From assembly GCA_965279595.1 (NCBI GenBank), contig OZ257246.1, positions 992,001 to 1,056,000 on the forward strand: a stretch of 64,000 nt of DNA, read 5' to 3'. The DNA comes from CAIKLP01 sp965279595. Its GTDB lineage: Bacteria; Bacteroidota; Bacteroidia; Sphingobacteriales; Sphingobacteriaceae. The position numbers were made by a program, and so were the translations under genes. Positions 1 through 8,758 of the stretch are shown here, piece by piece. Positions within the stretch are counted from its first letter, which is position 1. Each line of letters opens with the position of its first letter. The notes beneath the pieces are model-generated. The model was not told the origin of the DNA. It ran no database searches and saw only the letters and a list, made by a program, of their open reading frames with translations.

Positions 1-301
1 AAGTCTCCACCATTTCTTCTAATTCGGCATTGATATCAATTGTGGTTAACTTTCCATTTGTTGTAAGTCCTTCTGCCAAGCAAAGAGCTGAATAGCCTGT
101 ATATGTGCCTATTTCCAAAATATTTTCGGGCTTTATCATTTTACTTAACATACTTAAAACTCTGCCTTGAAAATGACCAGAAATCATTCTTGGCATCAAC
201 ACCTTCAAATTAGTTTCTCTATCTAATTCTTTTAATAAATCAGATTCAACTCCACTATGTTCTAATATATAATTTGCTAATTGGGGTTCTAAAAATTCCA
301 T
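1..301 (-). CDS. O-methyltransferase, SAM-dependent, 5' part only
   Basis: The first 100 codons of a minus-strand gene that runs off the left edge. The readable protein has an alpha-helical lead-in (MEFLEPQLANYILEHSG) and then the class I SAM-binding motif ILEIGTYTGYSALCLAEGL at about residues 67-85, followed by TTIDIN, the acidic end of strand 2. This order is typical of the caffeoyl-CoA/catechol O-methyltransferase family, which methylates small hydroxylated molecules; the substrate is unknown. Its ATG overlaps the stop of the upstream M16 peptidase gene by one base (TAATG), so the two are probably translationally coupled. The catalytic half lies outside the window. Confidence 0.85.
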   Translation of the reverse strand, partial: MEFLEPQLANYILEHSGVESDLLKELDRETNLKVLMPRMISGHFQGRVLSMLSKMIKPENILEIGTYTGYSALCLAEGLTTNGKLTTIDINAELEEMVET

Positions 302-1554
302 TATGCTTCTGGTGAAAATGTTAAATAGCTTAATTTTTTAGGATCAAAAATCTCATTACAAACTTCTAAAATTTGACTGGATGTTATGGCATTTATTTCT
401 TTATAAATTAATTCTAATGAATCAGATTTTCCTTCTTCAAGTATATTTTTTGAAATTGCAAGTAGTACTGACAATCTGCTTTCTTCAGCTAATGAAATTT
501 GTCCAATAAACTTTTGCTTTGCTTGTTGTAAAGAAGTGCTTCCTAATTTATTTTCTCTTAATTTTTTTAATTCTTTATTTACTAAAGATTGACACTTGTC
601 CATTTTATCTTTATCAGTGCCCATATAAATACTAAATGTGCCTGTATCTGAAAATGGAATGTAATTAGATTCTATACTATAGCAAATTCCATGCTTCTCT
701 CTAATTTCTAAATTTAATTTGGAGCTCATGCCTGGTCCACCTAAAAAATTGTTTAATAAAAGCATAGCTACTTTATTTTTATGATGAGTAGAATAGCATC
801 TGTTTCCAATCATGGCATGTGATTGAACAATAGGTTTAAAAACTTGTATCAGCGAAGGTTTGTAGGCCAATGGTTTTTGTCTAATCTTTTTTGAGTTATT
901 CTTTTTAATTCCACCCAAATATTTTTCTGCGATAGTAATTATTTTATTGAAATCACTTCCACCATAAACACCCAAAATAATTTCATCAGTTTTATAATTG
1001 TTTTTTATGTATTGATGAATATCGGTCGATGTTAATTTATTAACAGTTTCTGCTGTACCAAGAATATTATTTCCAAGGCTGTGTTTTTTAAATAGCAAAG
1101 CTTCAAAATCATCTTGTATTGCTTCTTCAGGTAAATCTAAATACGAATCAATTTCATCTAGAATTACTTCTTTTTCTTTTTTCATTTCTTTGACAGGAAA
1201 TGTAGAATGAAATAAAATATCTGTGAATAAATCTATCGCTCTTTCAAGATGTTGATTTAGGAAAGAAGCATGTACACACGTTTGTTCTTTTGTGGTATAG
1301 GCATTAATATCTCCACCTACTACTTCTAATCTATTTAATAATTGATAAGTTGATCTTCTACTGGTACCTTTAAATAAAAGGTGTTCTATGAAATGGGCTA
1401 AACCATCCTTCCCTTTTTCTTCATCTCTTGAACCACTATTAATAACAATGCAACTATGTGTAATATCAGTTAATGGACTAGGTTTGTGTAAAACTTTAAT
1501 GCCATTTGAAAGACTGTATAACTGATATTCCATTTTATTTTTGTTGTTATTCAT
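301..1554 (-). CDS. M16 family zinc peptidase (pitrilysin/processing-peptidase type)
   Basis: A 417-aa protein with the inverted zinc motif HFIEH at residues 54-58, in the context GLAHFIEHLLFKGT that is diagnostic of M16 peptidases. A downstream glutamate-rich helix (KEKEVILDEIDSYLDLPEE) should supply the third zinc ligand. The length fits a single-unit bacterial M16B protein (about 400-440 aa). No signal peptide is visible, so it is probably cytoplasmic and degrades peptides. The ATG used here has an alternative at codon 8 (MEYQLYSLSNG), which is where many homologues begin. It is the first gene of a two-gene unit with the O-methyltransferase and is divergent from hpt across only 28 bp, so promoters must overlap coding sequence. 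Confidence 0.9.
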   Translation of the reverse strand: MNNNKNKMEYQLYSLSNGIKVLHKPSPLTDITHSCIVINSGSRDEEKGKDGLAHFIEHLLFKGTSRRSTYQLLNRLEVVGGDINAYTTKEQTCVHASFLNQHLERAIDLFTDILFHSTFPVKEMKKEKEVILDEIDSYLDLPEEAIQDDFEALLFKKHSLGNNILGTAETVNKLTSTDIHQYIKNNYKTDEIILGVYGGSDFNKIITIAEKYLGGIKKNNSKKIRQKPLAYKPSLIQVFKPIVQSHAMIGNRCYSTHHKNKVAMLLLNNFLGGPGMSSKLNLEIREKHGICYSIESNYIPFSDTGTFSIYMGTDKDKMDKCQSLVNKELKKLRENKLGSTSLQQAKQKFIGQISLAEESRLSVLLAISKNILEEGKSDSLELIYKEINAITSSQILEVCNEIFDPKKLSYLTFSPEA

Positions 1555-1582
1555 TAAATGTACCTAGCTTTAAATTTTTAAA

Positions 1583-2128
1583 ATGATTTTCAAACTTATG
1601 ATTAAAATTAAAGATAAATACTTCCAACCATTTATTTCAGAAGATAAGATACAAAATAGAATTAAAGAAATGGGTAAAACAATCAGCAATGATTATGTTG
1701 GAAAAACCCCCGTGCTAATTTGCGTGCTTACAGGTTCTGTATTTTTCACTACTGATTTGATGCGTGAAATTAGTTTGCCAAGTTCTATGGCTTGCATAAA
1801 AATTAGTTCATATGAAGGATTGAATTCAACAGAAAATTGTATAATTGAATTGGACCTGAAAGATGATTTGAAAGGAAAAGATTTAATTATTGTAGAAGAC
1901 ATTATTGATACTGGAAACACTTTGAATTTTCTCTTAAATCATTTAAAAAGTTTTGAACCAGCCACAATAAAAATTGCAAGTTTATTATTAAAACCTAAAT
2001 CACTTAAGCATGCTATACATGCCGATTATATTGGCTTTGAAATAGATCCTTTATTCGTTTTAGGTTATGGTTTAGATTATGATGAAGAAGGAAGAGGCCT
2101 GAAAGATATTTACCAATTAGTAGAATAA
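1583..2128 (+). CDS. hpt: Hypoxanthine phosphoribosyltransferase
   Basis: A 181-aa purine salvage enzyme that converts hypoxanthine (and usually guanine) plus PRPP to IMP/GMP in the cytoplasm. The PRPP-binding motif LIIVEDIIDTGNT lies at residues 101-113, preceded by the family signature VLICVLTGSVFFTTDL. The C-terminal YIGFEIDPLFVLGYGLDY contains the purine-contacting region. The length matches the family (175-190 aa). The upstream ATG at codon 1 adds five residues before a second ATG (MIKIKDKYF), which is an equally plausible start. It stands alone on the plus strand and is followed by a hairpin shared with convergent carB. Confidence 0.93.
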   Translation: MIFKLMIKIKDKYFQPFISEDKIQNRIKEMGKTISNDYVGKTPVLICVLTGSVFFTTDLMREISLPSSMACIKISSYEGLNSTENCIIELDLKDDLKGKDLIIVEDIIDTGNTLNFLLNHLKSFEPATIKIASLLLKPKSLKHAIHADYIGFEIDPLFVLGYGLDYDEEGRGLKDIYQLVE

Positions 2129-2154
2129 GGGTATAGCTTTTTAACTATACCCTG
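2127..2154. terminator. Hairpin between convergent hpt and carB
   Basis: Perfect 9-bp inverted repeat, AGGGTATAG at 2128-2136 and CTATACCCT at 2145-2153, with an A/T-rich loop. The following T-run is weak on both strands, so termination strength is uncertain. Confidence 0.5.
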
Positions 2155-2161
2155 AAAATTT

Positions 2162-4975
2162 CTATTTAGATAAATACATTGATTTTTCTTTGTACAGCTG
2201 ACGGAAATACGGATCTTCTAAATCTTTTATAAATCTAATCGCTTCACCTGTTGATTTCATTTCTGGACCTAATTCTTTTTTAACTTCTGGGAATTTATGG
2301 AATGAGAACACAGGTTCTTTAATAGCATAACCTTCTAGCTTACGCTCAATTTTAAAATCTTTCAACTTATTTGCACCATACATAATTTTTGCTGCAATGT
2401 TTATATAAGGCACATCATATGCTTTCGCAATAAATGGAACTGTTCTTGATGCTCTGGGATTTGCTTCAATCACATAAACGTCTTCTCCTTTTATGGCAAA
2501 CTGAATATTTAACAATCCAATAACATTCAATGCTCTAGCTAAGCGAATGCTGTAATCTTCCATAGTATCCATTACTTTTTTGGATAGATTAAATGGAGGT
2601 AATACTGCACTTGAATCACCAGAGTGTATACCCGCAGGTTCAATGTGTTCCATCATTCCAATAATATGAACATCGGTTCCATCGCTGATTGAATCAGATT
2701 CTGCTTCTTCTGCGCGATCTAAAAAATGATCAATTAAAATTCTATTTCCTGGAATGTCTCTTAACAATTTCACCACTGCTTTTTCTAACTCTTCATCATT
2801 AATTACAATACTCATTCCTTGTCCACCTAAAACATAGCTTGGCCTAACTAGAACTGGATAACCAACCTCATGAGCTACAACTAAAGCTTCATCAGCACTT
2901 TCTGCAACTCCATATTTTGGATAAGGAATACCCATGTCTTTCAGCATATCTGAGAATCTTCCTCTATCTTCAGCTATGTCCATGTTATCATATGAAGTAC
3001 CAATAATTTTAATACCAGCATGATGTAATTTCTCAGCCATCTTCAATGCTGTTTGTCCACCTAATTGAACAACCACACCAACTGGTTTTTCTAATTCAAT
3101 AATTTCTCTTACATGCTCCCAAAACACTGGCTCAAAATATAATTTATCTGCCATATTAAAGTCTGTAGAAACTGTTTCTGGATTACAGTTTATCATGATA
3201 GCTTCATATCCACACTCCTTTGCAGCCATCAATCCGTGTACACATGAATAATCAAATTCAATTCCTTGCCCAATTCTATTTGGTCCTGAACCTAAAACAA
3301 TTATTTTTTTCTTATCCGATATGATGGATTCATTTTCCCCTTCGAAAGTAGAATAGTAATAAGGTGTTTGTGCTGGGAATTCTGCAGCACATGTATCAAC
3401 CATTTTATAAACGCGATGCATTCCTAATGATTTGCGTTTATTATATACTTCATCTTCTTCAACACCCAACAGGTAGCCAACTTGTACATCGGAGAATCCT
3501 TTTTGTTTAGCATTAAATAATACTTCTTTTGGAATGTTATGAATAGAATATCTTTTTAATTCTAACTCGATATTTACCAATTCATTGATCTGCATTAAAA
3601 ACCATCTATCAATTTTAGTTGCTTTTTGAATGGATGTAATTGGCACTCCTAAACTGATGGCATCACGTACATGGAATAATCTATCCCAGCTTGGGTTTTC
3701 AAGCGAGTGCATAATTTCTTCTAAATTTCTACTCTGCTTACCATCAGCACCCAAGCCGCTTCTATTTATTTCTAATGATTGACAAGCTTTTTGTAATGCT
3801 TCATTGAAACTTCTTCCTATAGCCATTACTTCACCTACTGATTTCATTTGTAACCCTAATTCTCTGTTGGCCCCTTTGAATTTATCAAAGTTCCAACGAG
3901 GAATTTTTACAATTACATAATCTAAAGATGGTTCGAAATATGCAGAAGTTGTTTTTGTGATTTGATTTTCAATTTCATCTAAATTATAACCAATAGCTAA
4001 TTTTGCAGCAATCTTTGCAATTGGATATCCTGTAGCTTTGGAAGCCAATGCTGATGATCTAGATACTCGAGGATTTATTTCAATAGCAATAATATTTTCT
4101 GTTTCTGGATCTACTGAAAACTGTACATTACAACCGCCAGCAAAATCACCAATTGCACGCATCATTCTTATTGCTTGGTTTCGCATGTCTTGGTAACAAC
4201 GATCAGATAATGTCATTGCAGGAGCAACTGTGATTGAGTCACCAGTATGTATTCCCATTGGATCGAAATTTTCAATCGAACAAATAATGATGATATTATT
4301 GTTGTTATCTCTTAGTAATTCTAATTCATATTCTTTCCAACCCAATACAGCTTGTTCAACTAATACCTCATGAGTAGGTGATGCTTGAAGTCCATGGTTA
4401 AGTGCAGCATCTATTTGATCTTTGGTATGAACAAATCCACCACCATAACCACCTAATGTATATGATGGGCGAATTACTAATGGATAACCAATTTCTTGTG
4501 CAGCTTCTTTTCCTTCTAAAAATGAATTAGCAATTTTTGATTTAGCAACTCCAATTCCAATGTCAATCATCAATTGACGAAATGCTTCTCTATTTTCTGT
4601 TTTCTCAATAGCGTCAATAGCAACTCCAATAATTTTGACTCCATATTTTTTCCAAATTCCCCTTTCATCTGCTTCAATACAAAGATTTAATGCAGTTTGT
4701 CCACCCATAGTTGGTAAAACAGCATCTATTTTTCTTTCTTTTAAAATTTGCTCTATTGATTCACAATTCAACGGAAGTAAATAAACATTATCTGCTATGA
4801 CTTTATCAGTCATAATAGTAGCTGGATTGGAATTGATGATTGAAACCTCTATTCCTTCTTCTTTCAATGATAAAGCTGCTTGAGAACCTGAATAGTCAAA
4901 TTCACACGCCTGGCCAATGATTATTGGACCTGAACCTATGATTAATACGGAGCGGATATCTTTGTTTTTCGGCAT
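2162..4975 (-). CDS. carB: Carbamoyl-phosphate synthase large subunit, lacking the C-terminal MGS domain
   Basis: A 937-aa cytoplasmic enzyme that makes carbamoyl phosphate from bicarbonate, ATP and ammonia delivered by CarA, for pyrimidine and arginine synthesis. Two ATP-grasp halves are visible: an N-terminal one (SVLIIGSGPIIIGQACEFDY, then PSYTLGGYGGGFV) and a repeat from about residue 560 (IIVLGSGPNRIGQGIEFDYS, then RPSYVLGGQGMSIV). The protein ends shortly after FKIERKLEGYAIKEPVFSF, about 135 residues short of the enterobacterial 1073-aa form, so the methylglyoxal-synthase-like allosteric domain is missing. From memory this is normal for Bacteroidota. carA is not in the window. A -7 promoter element sits at 4998-5005. 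Confidence 0.97.
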   Translation of the reverse strand: MPKNKDIRSVLIIGSGPIIIGQACEFDYSGSQAALSLKEEGIEVSIINSNPATIMTDKVIADNVYLLPLNCESIEQILKERKIDAVLPTMGGQTALNLCIEADERGIWKKYGVKIIGVAIDAIEKTENREAFRQLMIDIGIGVAKSKIANSFLEGKEAAQEIGYPLVIRPSYTLGGYGGGFVHTKDQIDAALNHGLQASPTHEVLVEQAVLGWKEYELELLRDNNNNIIIICSIENFDPMGIHTGDSITVAPAMTLSDRCYQDMRNQAIRMMRAIGDFAGGCNVQFSVDPETENIIAIEINPRVSRSSALASKATGYPIAKIAAKLAIGYNLDEIENQITKTTSAYFEPSLDYVIVKIPRWNFDKFKGANRELGLQMKSVGEVMAIGRSFNEALQKACQSLEINRSGLGADGKQSRNLEEIMHSLENPSWDRLFHVRDAISLGVPITSIQKATKIDRWFLMQINELVNIELELKRYSIHNIPKEVLFNAKQKGFSDVQVGYLLGVEEDEVYNKRKSLGMHRVYKMVDTCAAEFPAQTPYYYSTFEGENESIISDKKKIIVLGSGPNRIGQGIEFDYSCVHGLMAAKECGYEAIMINCNPETVSTDFNMADKLYFEPVFWEHVREIIELEKPVGVVVQLGGQTALKMAEKLHHAGIKIIGTSYDNMDIAEDRGRFSDMLKDMGIPYPKYGVAESADEALVVAHEVGYPVLVRPSYVLGGQGMSIVINDEELEKAVVKLLRDIPGNRILIDHFLDRAEEAESDSISDGTDVHIIGMMEHIEPAGIHSGDSSAVLPPFNLSKKVMDTMEDYSIRLARALNVIGLLNIQFAIKGEDVYVIEANPRASRTVPFIAKAYDVPYINIAAKIMYGANKLKDFKIERKLEGYAIKEPVFSFHKFPEVKKELGPEMKSTGEAIRFIKDLEDPYFRQLYKEKSMYLSK

Positions 4976-4997
4976 GGAAGGAAATATTTAAATTGGG

Positions 4998-5005
4998 CAA
5001 AGGTA
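4998..5005 (-). promoter_or_regulatory. Putative -7 element of the carB promoter
   Basis: Minus-strand TACCTTTG, an exact match to the Bacteroidota -7 consensus TAnnTTTG, 22 bp upstream of the carB ATG. No clear -33 TTG is visible at the usual distance. Confidence 0.5.
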
Positions 5006-5086
5006 TATTTTTCATGCCATAATCTGAAATGAAATTCTTGAAAACTGAGTAAATTTTTTGAAAAGTTTAAACCAATTTCTTTTTTG

Positions 5087-5094
5087 TATTTTTG
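5087..5094 (+). promoter_or_regulatory. Putative -7 element of the TPP-riboswitch operon
   Basis: TATTTTTG matches TAnnTTTG exactly and ends 6 bp before the aptamer begins, so the transcript would start at the first base-paired segment of the riboswitch. The -33 region is not obvious. Confidence 0.6.
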
Positions 5095-5100
5095 ATGTTT

Positions 5101-5184
5101 ACTAGGGGTGCTTTTTAAAAGGCTGAGATAATACCCTTCTCATTTGAGAATACCTGATCAGGGTAATGCCTGCGTAGGAAAAAT
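5101..5184 (+). ncRNA. TPP riboswitch (THI box) upstream of the PnuT operon
   Basis: The conserved blocks of the thiamine pyrophosphate aptamer occur in order: GGGGTGC (5105-5111), GGCTGAGATAATACCC (5121-5136), then ACCTGATCAGGGTAATGCC and GCGTAGGAA ending near 5180. The variable P3 arm (TTCTCATTTGAGAA) forms its own small stem. The ATG of the PnuT-like gene lies about 27 bp after the aptamer, so little room exists for a terminator. A C-run at 5194-5198 could pair with the conserved GGGG and be part of the switch, but that is conjecture. High TPP is expected to turn the operon off. Confidence 0.95.
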
Positions 5185-5210
5185 CTATAATCTCCCCCGT
5201 AATAAATTTT

Positions 5211-5777
5211 ATGAGCATTGTTGAAATCGCAGGATTTTTAAGTTCCTTATTGGCAGTTTGGCTAACCATTAAAAAAAGTAAATGGTGTTGGCTTTGGAAT
5301 ATTGTTAGCTCTGCTATTTATGCTATCTTTTTTTTCGAAATCAAATTATTTGCAGATACTATTTTACAGTTTTTTTTTATTGGCATGAGTATTTATGGTT
5401 GGTTTATTTGGAATTCAAATAGTGAAACAAGTTTACAATCTTGGAAATCTTTAAAAATGAATTTCAAATTGTGGCTTGTAATTATTTTTTCAGTTTTATT
5501 AACCACAATTTTTTCAGGATATTTTTTATCCAACTACACTTTGGCTGTTTTGCCTTATTTAGATAGCTTTTGCTTTGCACTGAGTATAACTGCAACAGCT
5601 TTGGCAGCTAGAAAATATTTAGAGAATTGGTTGATATGGATTTTAGCCGACATTATTTATGTTGGAATTTATATCAACAAGAATTCTTTTTTAACTGCAT
5701 GTTTATATACCCTTTTTGTTTTTTTAGCTATTAATGGATTTTTAAAATGGAAAAAAAGTTTACAAATGCAATCTTAA
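5211..5777 (+). CDS. pnuT: PnuC/PnuT family transporter, probable thiamine uptake
   Basis: A 188-aa integral inner-membrane protein with about seven hydrophobic segments. The PnuC family pattern is clear: KKSKWCWLWNIVSSAIYAIF followed by KLFADTILQFFFI and YGWFIW, the aromatic-rich region that binds the vitamin in facilitators of this family. PnuC proteins carry nicotinamide riboside and related vitamins by facilitated diffusion. The TPP riboswitch directly upstream argues that this one is the thiamine-specific variant called PnuT, known from comparative genomics of Bacteroidota. The C-terminal 31 bp overlap the start of the next gene, a P-loop kinase candidate, so synthesis of both is probably coupled. 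Confidence 0.88.
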   Translation: MSIVEIAGFLSSLLAVWLTIKKSKWCWLWNIVSSAIYAIFFFEIKLFADTILQFFFIGMSIYGWFIWNSNSETSLQSWKSLKMNFKLWLVIIFSVLLTTIFSGYFLSNYTLAVLPYLDSFCFALSITATALAARKYLENWLIWILADIIYVGIYINKNSFLTACLYTLFVFLAINGFLKWKKSLQMQS

Positions 5778-6310
5778 AAATTGCAATTGTTGGACCTGAA
5801 TCAACAGGCAAATCATCCATGGCAAATTACTTAGCTAATAAATTTGAAACAATTTGGGTTAAAGAATTTGCTAGAGAATATTGTGAGAACCTTAAGAAAG
5901 ACTGCACTTTAGAGGATGAAATGAATATGTTTCATGGGCAACTCAAATTAGAGAATTCGGCTTTACTTCAAATTCAAAAAAGCAAATTTTCTAATTTACT
6001 TTTTTGTGATACCACCATAATTACTGTAAAAATTTGGTGCGAACATGTTTTTGGCTTCTGTCCAGAAATTGTACAACAAGAATTCTCAAATAGAAAATAT
6101 GATTTATATTTATTGATGAAAGATGATATTCCTTGGGTTGATGATCCACTTAGGAATTTCCCTAATGAACGTCATTATTTTTTCAATAGATATGAATATT
6201 TATTGAACGAATTAAATGCTAATTATAGAATAATAAGTGGCGAAGGTTTGATACGGGAAGAAAATGCAAAAAAAGAAGTGGAAAAATTTATTTTGTCCTT
6301 AGCTGTTTAA
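5747..6310 (+). CDS. NadR-like P-loop ATPase/kinase (AAA_28 type), candidate vitamin kinase
   Basis: A 187-aa protein with Walker A GPESTGKS at residues 16-23, then the family features VKEFAREY (about 38-45) and LFCDTTIITVKIWCEHVFG (about 85-103). These match the C-terminal ribosylnicotinamide kinase domain of NadR rather than its adenylyltransferase domain, which is absent. It overlaps the PnuT-like gene by 31 bp and shares its TPP riboswitch. PnuC-type carriers need a kinase that traps the vitamin inside the cell, so a role in thiamine phosphorylation is a reasonable inference. A nicotinamide riboside kinase under the wrong regulator is the alternative. Nothing in the sequence settles the substrate. 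It ends convergently inside dapF by 12 bp. Confidence 0.8.
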   Translation: MEKKFTNAILKIAIVGPESTGKSSMANYLANKFETIWVKEFAREYCENLKKDCTLEDEMNMFHGQLKLENSALLQIQKSKFSNLLFCDTTIITVKIWCEHVFGFCPEIVQQEFSNRKYDLYLLMKDDIPWVDDPLRNFPNERHYFFNRYEYLLNELNANYRIISGEGLIREENAKKEVEKFILSLAV

Positions 6311-7084
6311 ATTTAATTCACCTTCAAATACTTTTTCTGCTGGGCCATTTAAAAAAACTGATTCAAAAACATTGTCGTTTCTGAAAAAATCAACACTCAA
6401 TGTACCACCTAATGTTTTAATATTAATATGCTGATTCCCTAAAAGATTTTTTGCGAAAGAATAGGCAATCGCTGCTGCTGTTACTCCTGTTCCGCAAGAA
6501 AGTGTTTCATCTTCAACCCCACGTTCATAAGTTCTTACAAATAGTGTTTCATTTTGAATTTCAACAAAATTGACATTTACTCCCTCTTCAACAAAAGCTG
6601 CACTATTTCTAATTTTTTTTCCTTCATTATAAATATCAAATACATTTAGGTTTTCAACAAACTTTACGTAATGTGGTGAACCTGTATTCAATAAATAATC
6701 ATCTGATATTTTTTTCACTCCACGCACATCTATCATTTGTAGCTCTACTTGATTGTCTGAAATTTTGGCATAATGTGGACCATCAACTGCCAAAAATTTA
6801 GCTTCCTTTTCTACTATTCCTAATTCTTTTGCAAAATTAACCAAGCACCTTCCTCCGTTTCCACACATGGTACTTTCGCTTCCATCAGCATTGTAATAAA
6901 CCATTTTGAAGTCATAACCTTCGGTATTTTCTAATAGCATCAATCCATCTGCACCAATACCAAACTTTCTGTTACACAATTGGTTATACAACTGATCATT
7001 GTTGTTAGAAAGTGTAGCTTTACGGTTATCAAATATGATAAAATCGTTACCTGTACCTTGATATTTATAAAATTTATATTTCAT
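6299..7084 (-). CDS. dapF: Diaminopimelate epimerase
   Basis: A 261-aa cytoplasmic enzyme interconverting LL- and meso-diaminopimelate for peptidoglycan and lysine synthesis. Both catalytic cysteines are in their canonical motifs: C74 in MCGNGGRC and C197 in ETLSCGTGVTAAA. The N-terminus (FYKYQGTGNDFIIFDN) is the family signature, and the length is typical. The gene stands alone on the minus strand, converging with the P-loop kinase gene (12 bp overlap) and divergent from the HtrA gene. A -7 element is present at 7121-7128. Confidence 0.96.
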   Translation of the reverse strand: MKYKFYKYQGTGNDFIIFDNRKATLSNNNDQLYNQLCNRKFGIGADGLMLLENTEGYDFKMVYYNADGSESTMCGNGGRCLVNFAKELGIVEKEAKFLAVDGPHYAKISDNQVELQMIDVRGVKKISDDYLLNTGSPHYVKFVENLNVFDIYNEGKKIRNSAAFVEEGVNVNFVEIQNETLFVRTYERGVEDETLSCGTGVTAAAIAYSFAKNLLGNQHINIKTLGGTLSVDFFRNDNVFESVFLNGPAEKVFEGELNLNS

Positions 7085-7120
7085 TTTGAGAAGAAGGAAT
7101 GAACTGTAAAATTGTTTTTA

Positions 7121-7128
7121 CAAAAATA
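7121..7128 (-). promoter_or_regulatory. Putative -7 element of the dapF promoter
   Basis: Minus-strand TATTTTTG, an exact TAnnTTTG match, 36 bp upstream of the dapF ATG. The -33 element is not evident. Confidence 0.5.
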
Positions 7129-7224
7129 CAGCAATTTAATGAATAATATTGGCGTTCAGCTGGCACTGAATTTGAAAATAGTTTTCAGATGATTCAAAAT
7201 TAATTACCTAATAAAATTATTAAA

Positions 7225-8703
7225 ATGAAACGTAAACTTTTTTATGGATTATTAATTGCCACTATGGGTGGCATAGTTGCCGTAGGTGCTTATAAATTAT
7301 TGGAAGACAAAACTTCAATAAGCATCAGTGAAAAACAAAAAGTTCAATTTGCAAGTTTGCCCGTCTATCCAACTACCGCTGATGGTAATATGGATTTTAC
7401 GGTTGCAGCAGCAAAAACAGTTCCTGCAGTAGTACACATTAAAGTAACTATTGGTCAAACTCCACAAGCAAATACATTTGATCCATTTCGTGATTTCTTT
7501 GGTGATGGAGGAGGCTTTCCTTTCGGACAAAGAGGTCCTTCACAAGGCTCTGGTTCGGGTGTAATTATTTCCGCCGATGGTTATATAGTAACCAACAATC
7601 ATGTAGTAAAAGATGCAGAAAAAATTGAAGTTATTTTAAATGATAGAAGATCTTTTAAAGGTAAAGTAATTGGTACCGATCCAAATACTGATTTAGCTTT
7701 AATAAAAATTGATGCAGGTAATTTACAATATGTAATGTATGGAAATTCAGATGAAGTGAAAATTGGAGAATGGGTATTAGCAGTTGGAAATCCATTTAAT
7801 TTAACTTCAACAGTTACAGCTGGTATTGTATCTGCAAAAGGAAGAAATATCAATATTATTGGAGATAATGGAACTGCGGTTCAGTTTCCTATAGAATCAT
7901 TTATTCAAACTGATGCCGCTGTAAACCCTGGAAACAGTGGTGGTGCGTTAGTTAATACAAGAGGAGAATTAGTTGGTATCAATACTGCTATTGCTTCTCA
8001 AACCGGTTCATACGCTGGTTATTCTTTTGCAGTTCCAGTTAATTTAGTGAAAAAAGTGATGGATGATTTATTGGAATTTGGAAAAGTTCAAAGAGCATTT
8101 TTAGGAGTAACTATAGGTGAAGTTAATTCAGAAGTTGCTAAAGAAAATGGTTTAAAATCAACTAAAGGTCTTTATGTTTCTAAAGTAAATGATGGAAGTG
8201 CAGCTGAAGCAGCTGGAATTAAATCAGGTGATGTAATTGTAACTGTAGCGGGAGTCGATGTAAATACTTCAAGTGAATTAATTGAGCAAGTTGGAAGACA
8301 CAGACCTGGAGATAAAATTGAAGTTGCTGTTATGAGAGATAATAAAGAAAAAACAATCTCTGTAATTTTAAGAGGTGAAGACAATACCACTGAAGCAAGC
8401 ATTAAAGAAAAAATAAATGCAAATAGTTTATTGGGAGCAGATTTTGCTCCTTTGAGTTCAACTGAGAAGAAAGGTTTTCGTTTAGAAAGTGGGGTTAAAA
8501 TTACTTCATTAAAATCTGGAAAATTAAGTATGAATGGTATTCGTCAAGGATTTGTGATTATTCGAGTAAACAATAAATCAGTTGAAAGTGCTGATGACGT
8601 TGAGCTTGCAGTAAACAATTCAACAAATAATATGTTAACATTAGAAGGATTTTATCCTCCAAATACCAATAGTAAATACGTGTATTCGTTTAGTATTAAA
8701 TAG
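7225..8703 (+). CDS. HtrA/DegP-type periplasmic serine protease
   Basis: A 492-aa Do-family protease and chaperone that removes misfolded envelope proteins. An N-terminal hydrophobic segment (about residues 5-25) works as a signal or membrane anchor. The trypsin-like domain carries the triad H126 (VTNNHVV), D156 (NTDLALI) and S238 (NPGNSGGAL). The first PDZ domain (about 285-385) includes LKSTKGLYVSKV and GIKSGDVIVTVAGVDV. The second (about 395-490) is more degenerate. Gly-Phe-rich loop LA is at 86-108. It is divergent from dapF and followed by a bidirectional terminator. A stress promoter is expected, but I see only an imperfect -7 (TAGTTTTC). Confidence 0.95.
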   Translation: MKRKLFYGLLIATMGGIVAVGAYKLLEDKTSISISEKQKVQFASLPVYPTTADGNMDFTVAAAKTVPAVVHIKVTIGQTPQANTFDPFRDFFGDGGGFPFGQRGPSQGSGSGVIISADGYIVTNNHVVKDAEKIEVILNDRRSFKGKVIGTDPNTDLALIKIDAGNLQYVMYGNSDEVKIGEWVLAVGNPFNLTSTVTAGIVSAKGRNINIIGDNGTAVQFPIESFIQTDAAVNPGNSGGALVNTRGELVGINTAIASQTGSYAGYSFAVPVNLVKKVMDDLLEFGKVQRAFLGVTIGEVNSEVAKENGLKSTKGLYVSKVNDGSAAEAAGIKSGDVIVTVAGVDVNTSSELIEQVGRHRPGDKIEVAVMRDNKEKTISVILRGEDNTTEASIKEKINANSLLGADFAPLSSTEKKGFRLESGVKITSLKSGKLSMNGIRQGFVIIRVNNKSVESADDVELAVNNSTNNMLTLEGFYPPNTNSKYVYSFSIK

Positions 8704-8724
8704 TAAGAAAAGGTTTAAAACAAT

Positions 8725-8758
8725 AAGGCTCTCTATTAATTTTAGGGAGCCTTTTTTA
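8725..8758. terminator. Bidirectional terminator between HtrA and NlpC/P60 genes
   Basis: Stem AAGGCTCTC (8725-8733) with GGGAGCCTT (8745-8753), followed by a T-run. The right arm overlaps the last codons and stop of the minus-strand NlpC/P60 gene. Confidence 0.8.

Noticed and set aside
5191..5200. C-run after the first TPP aptamer as a switch element pairing with GGGG of the aptamer
   Set aside because: Only four or five pairs are possible, so the evidence is too weak to call a platform.
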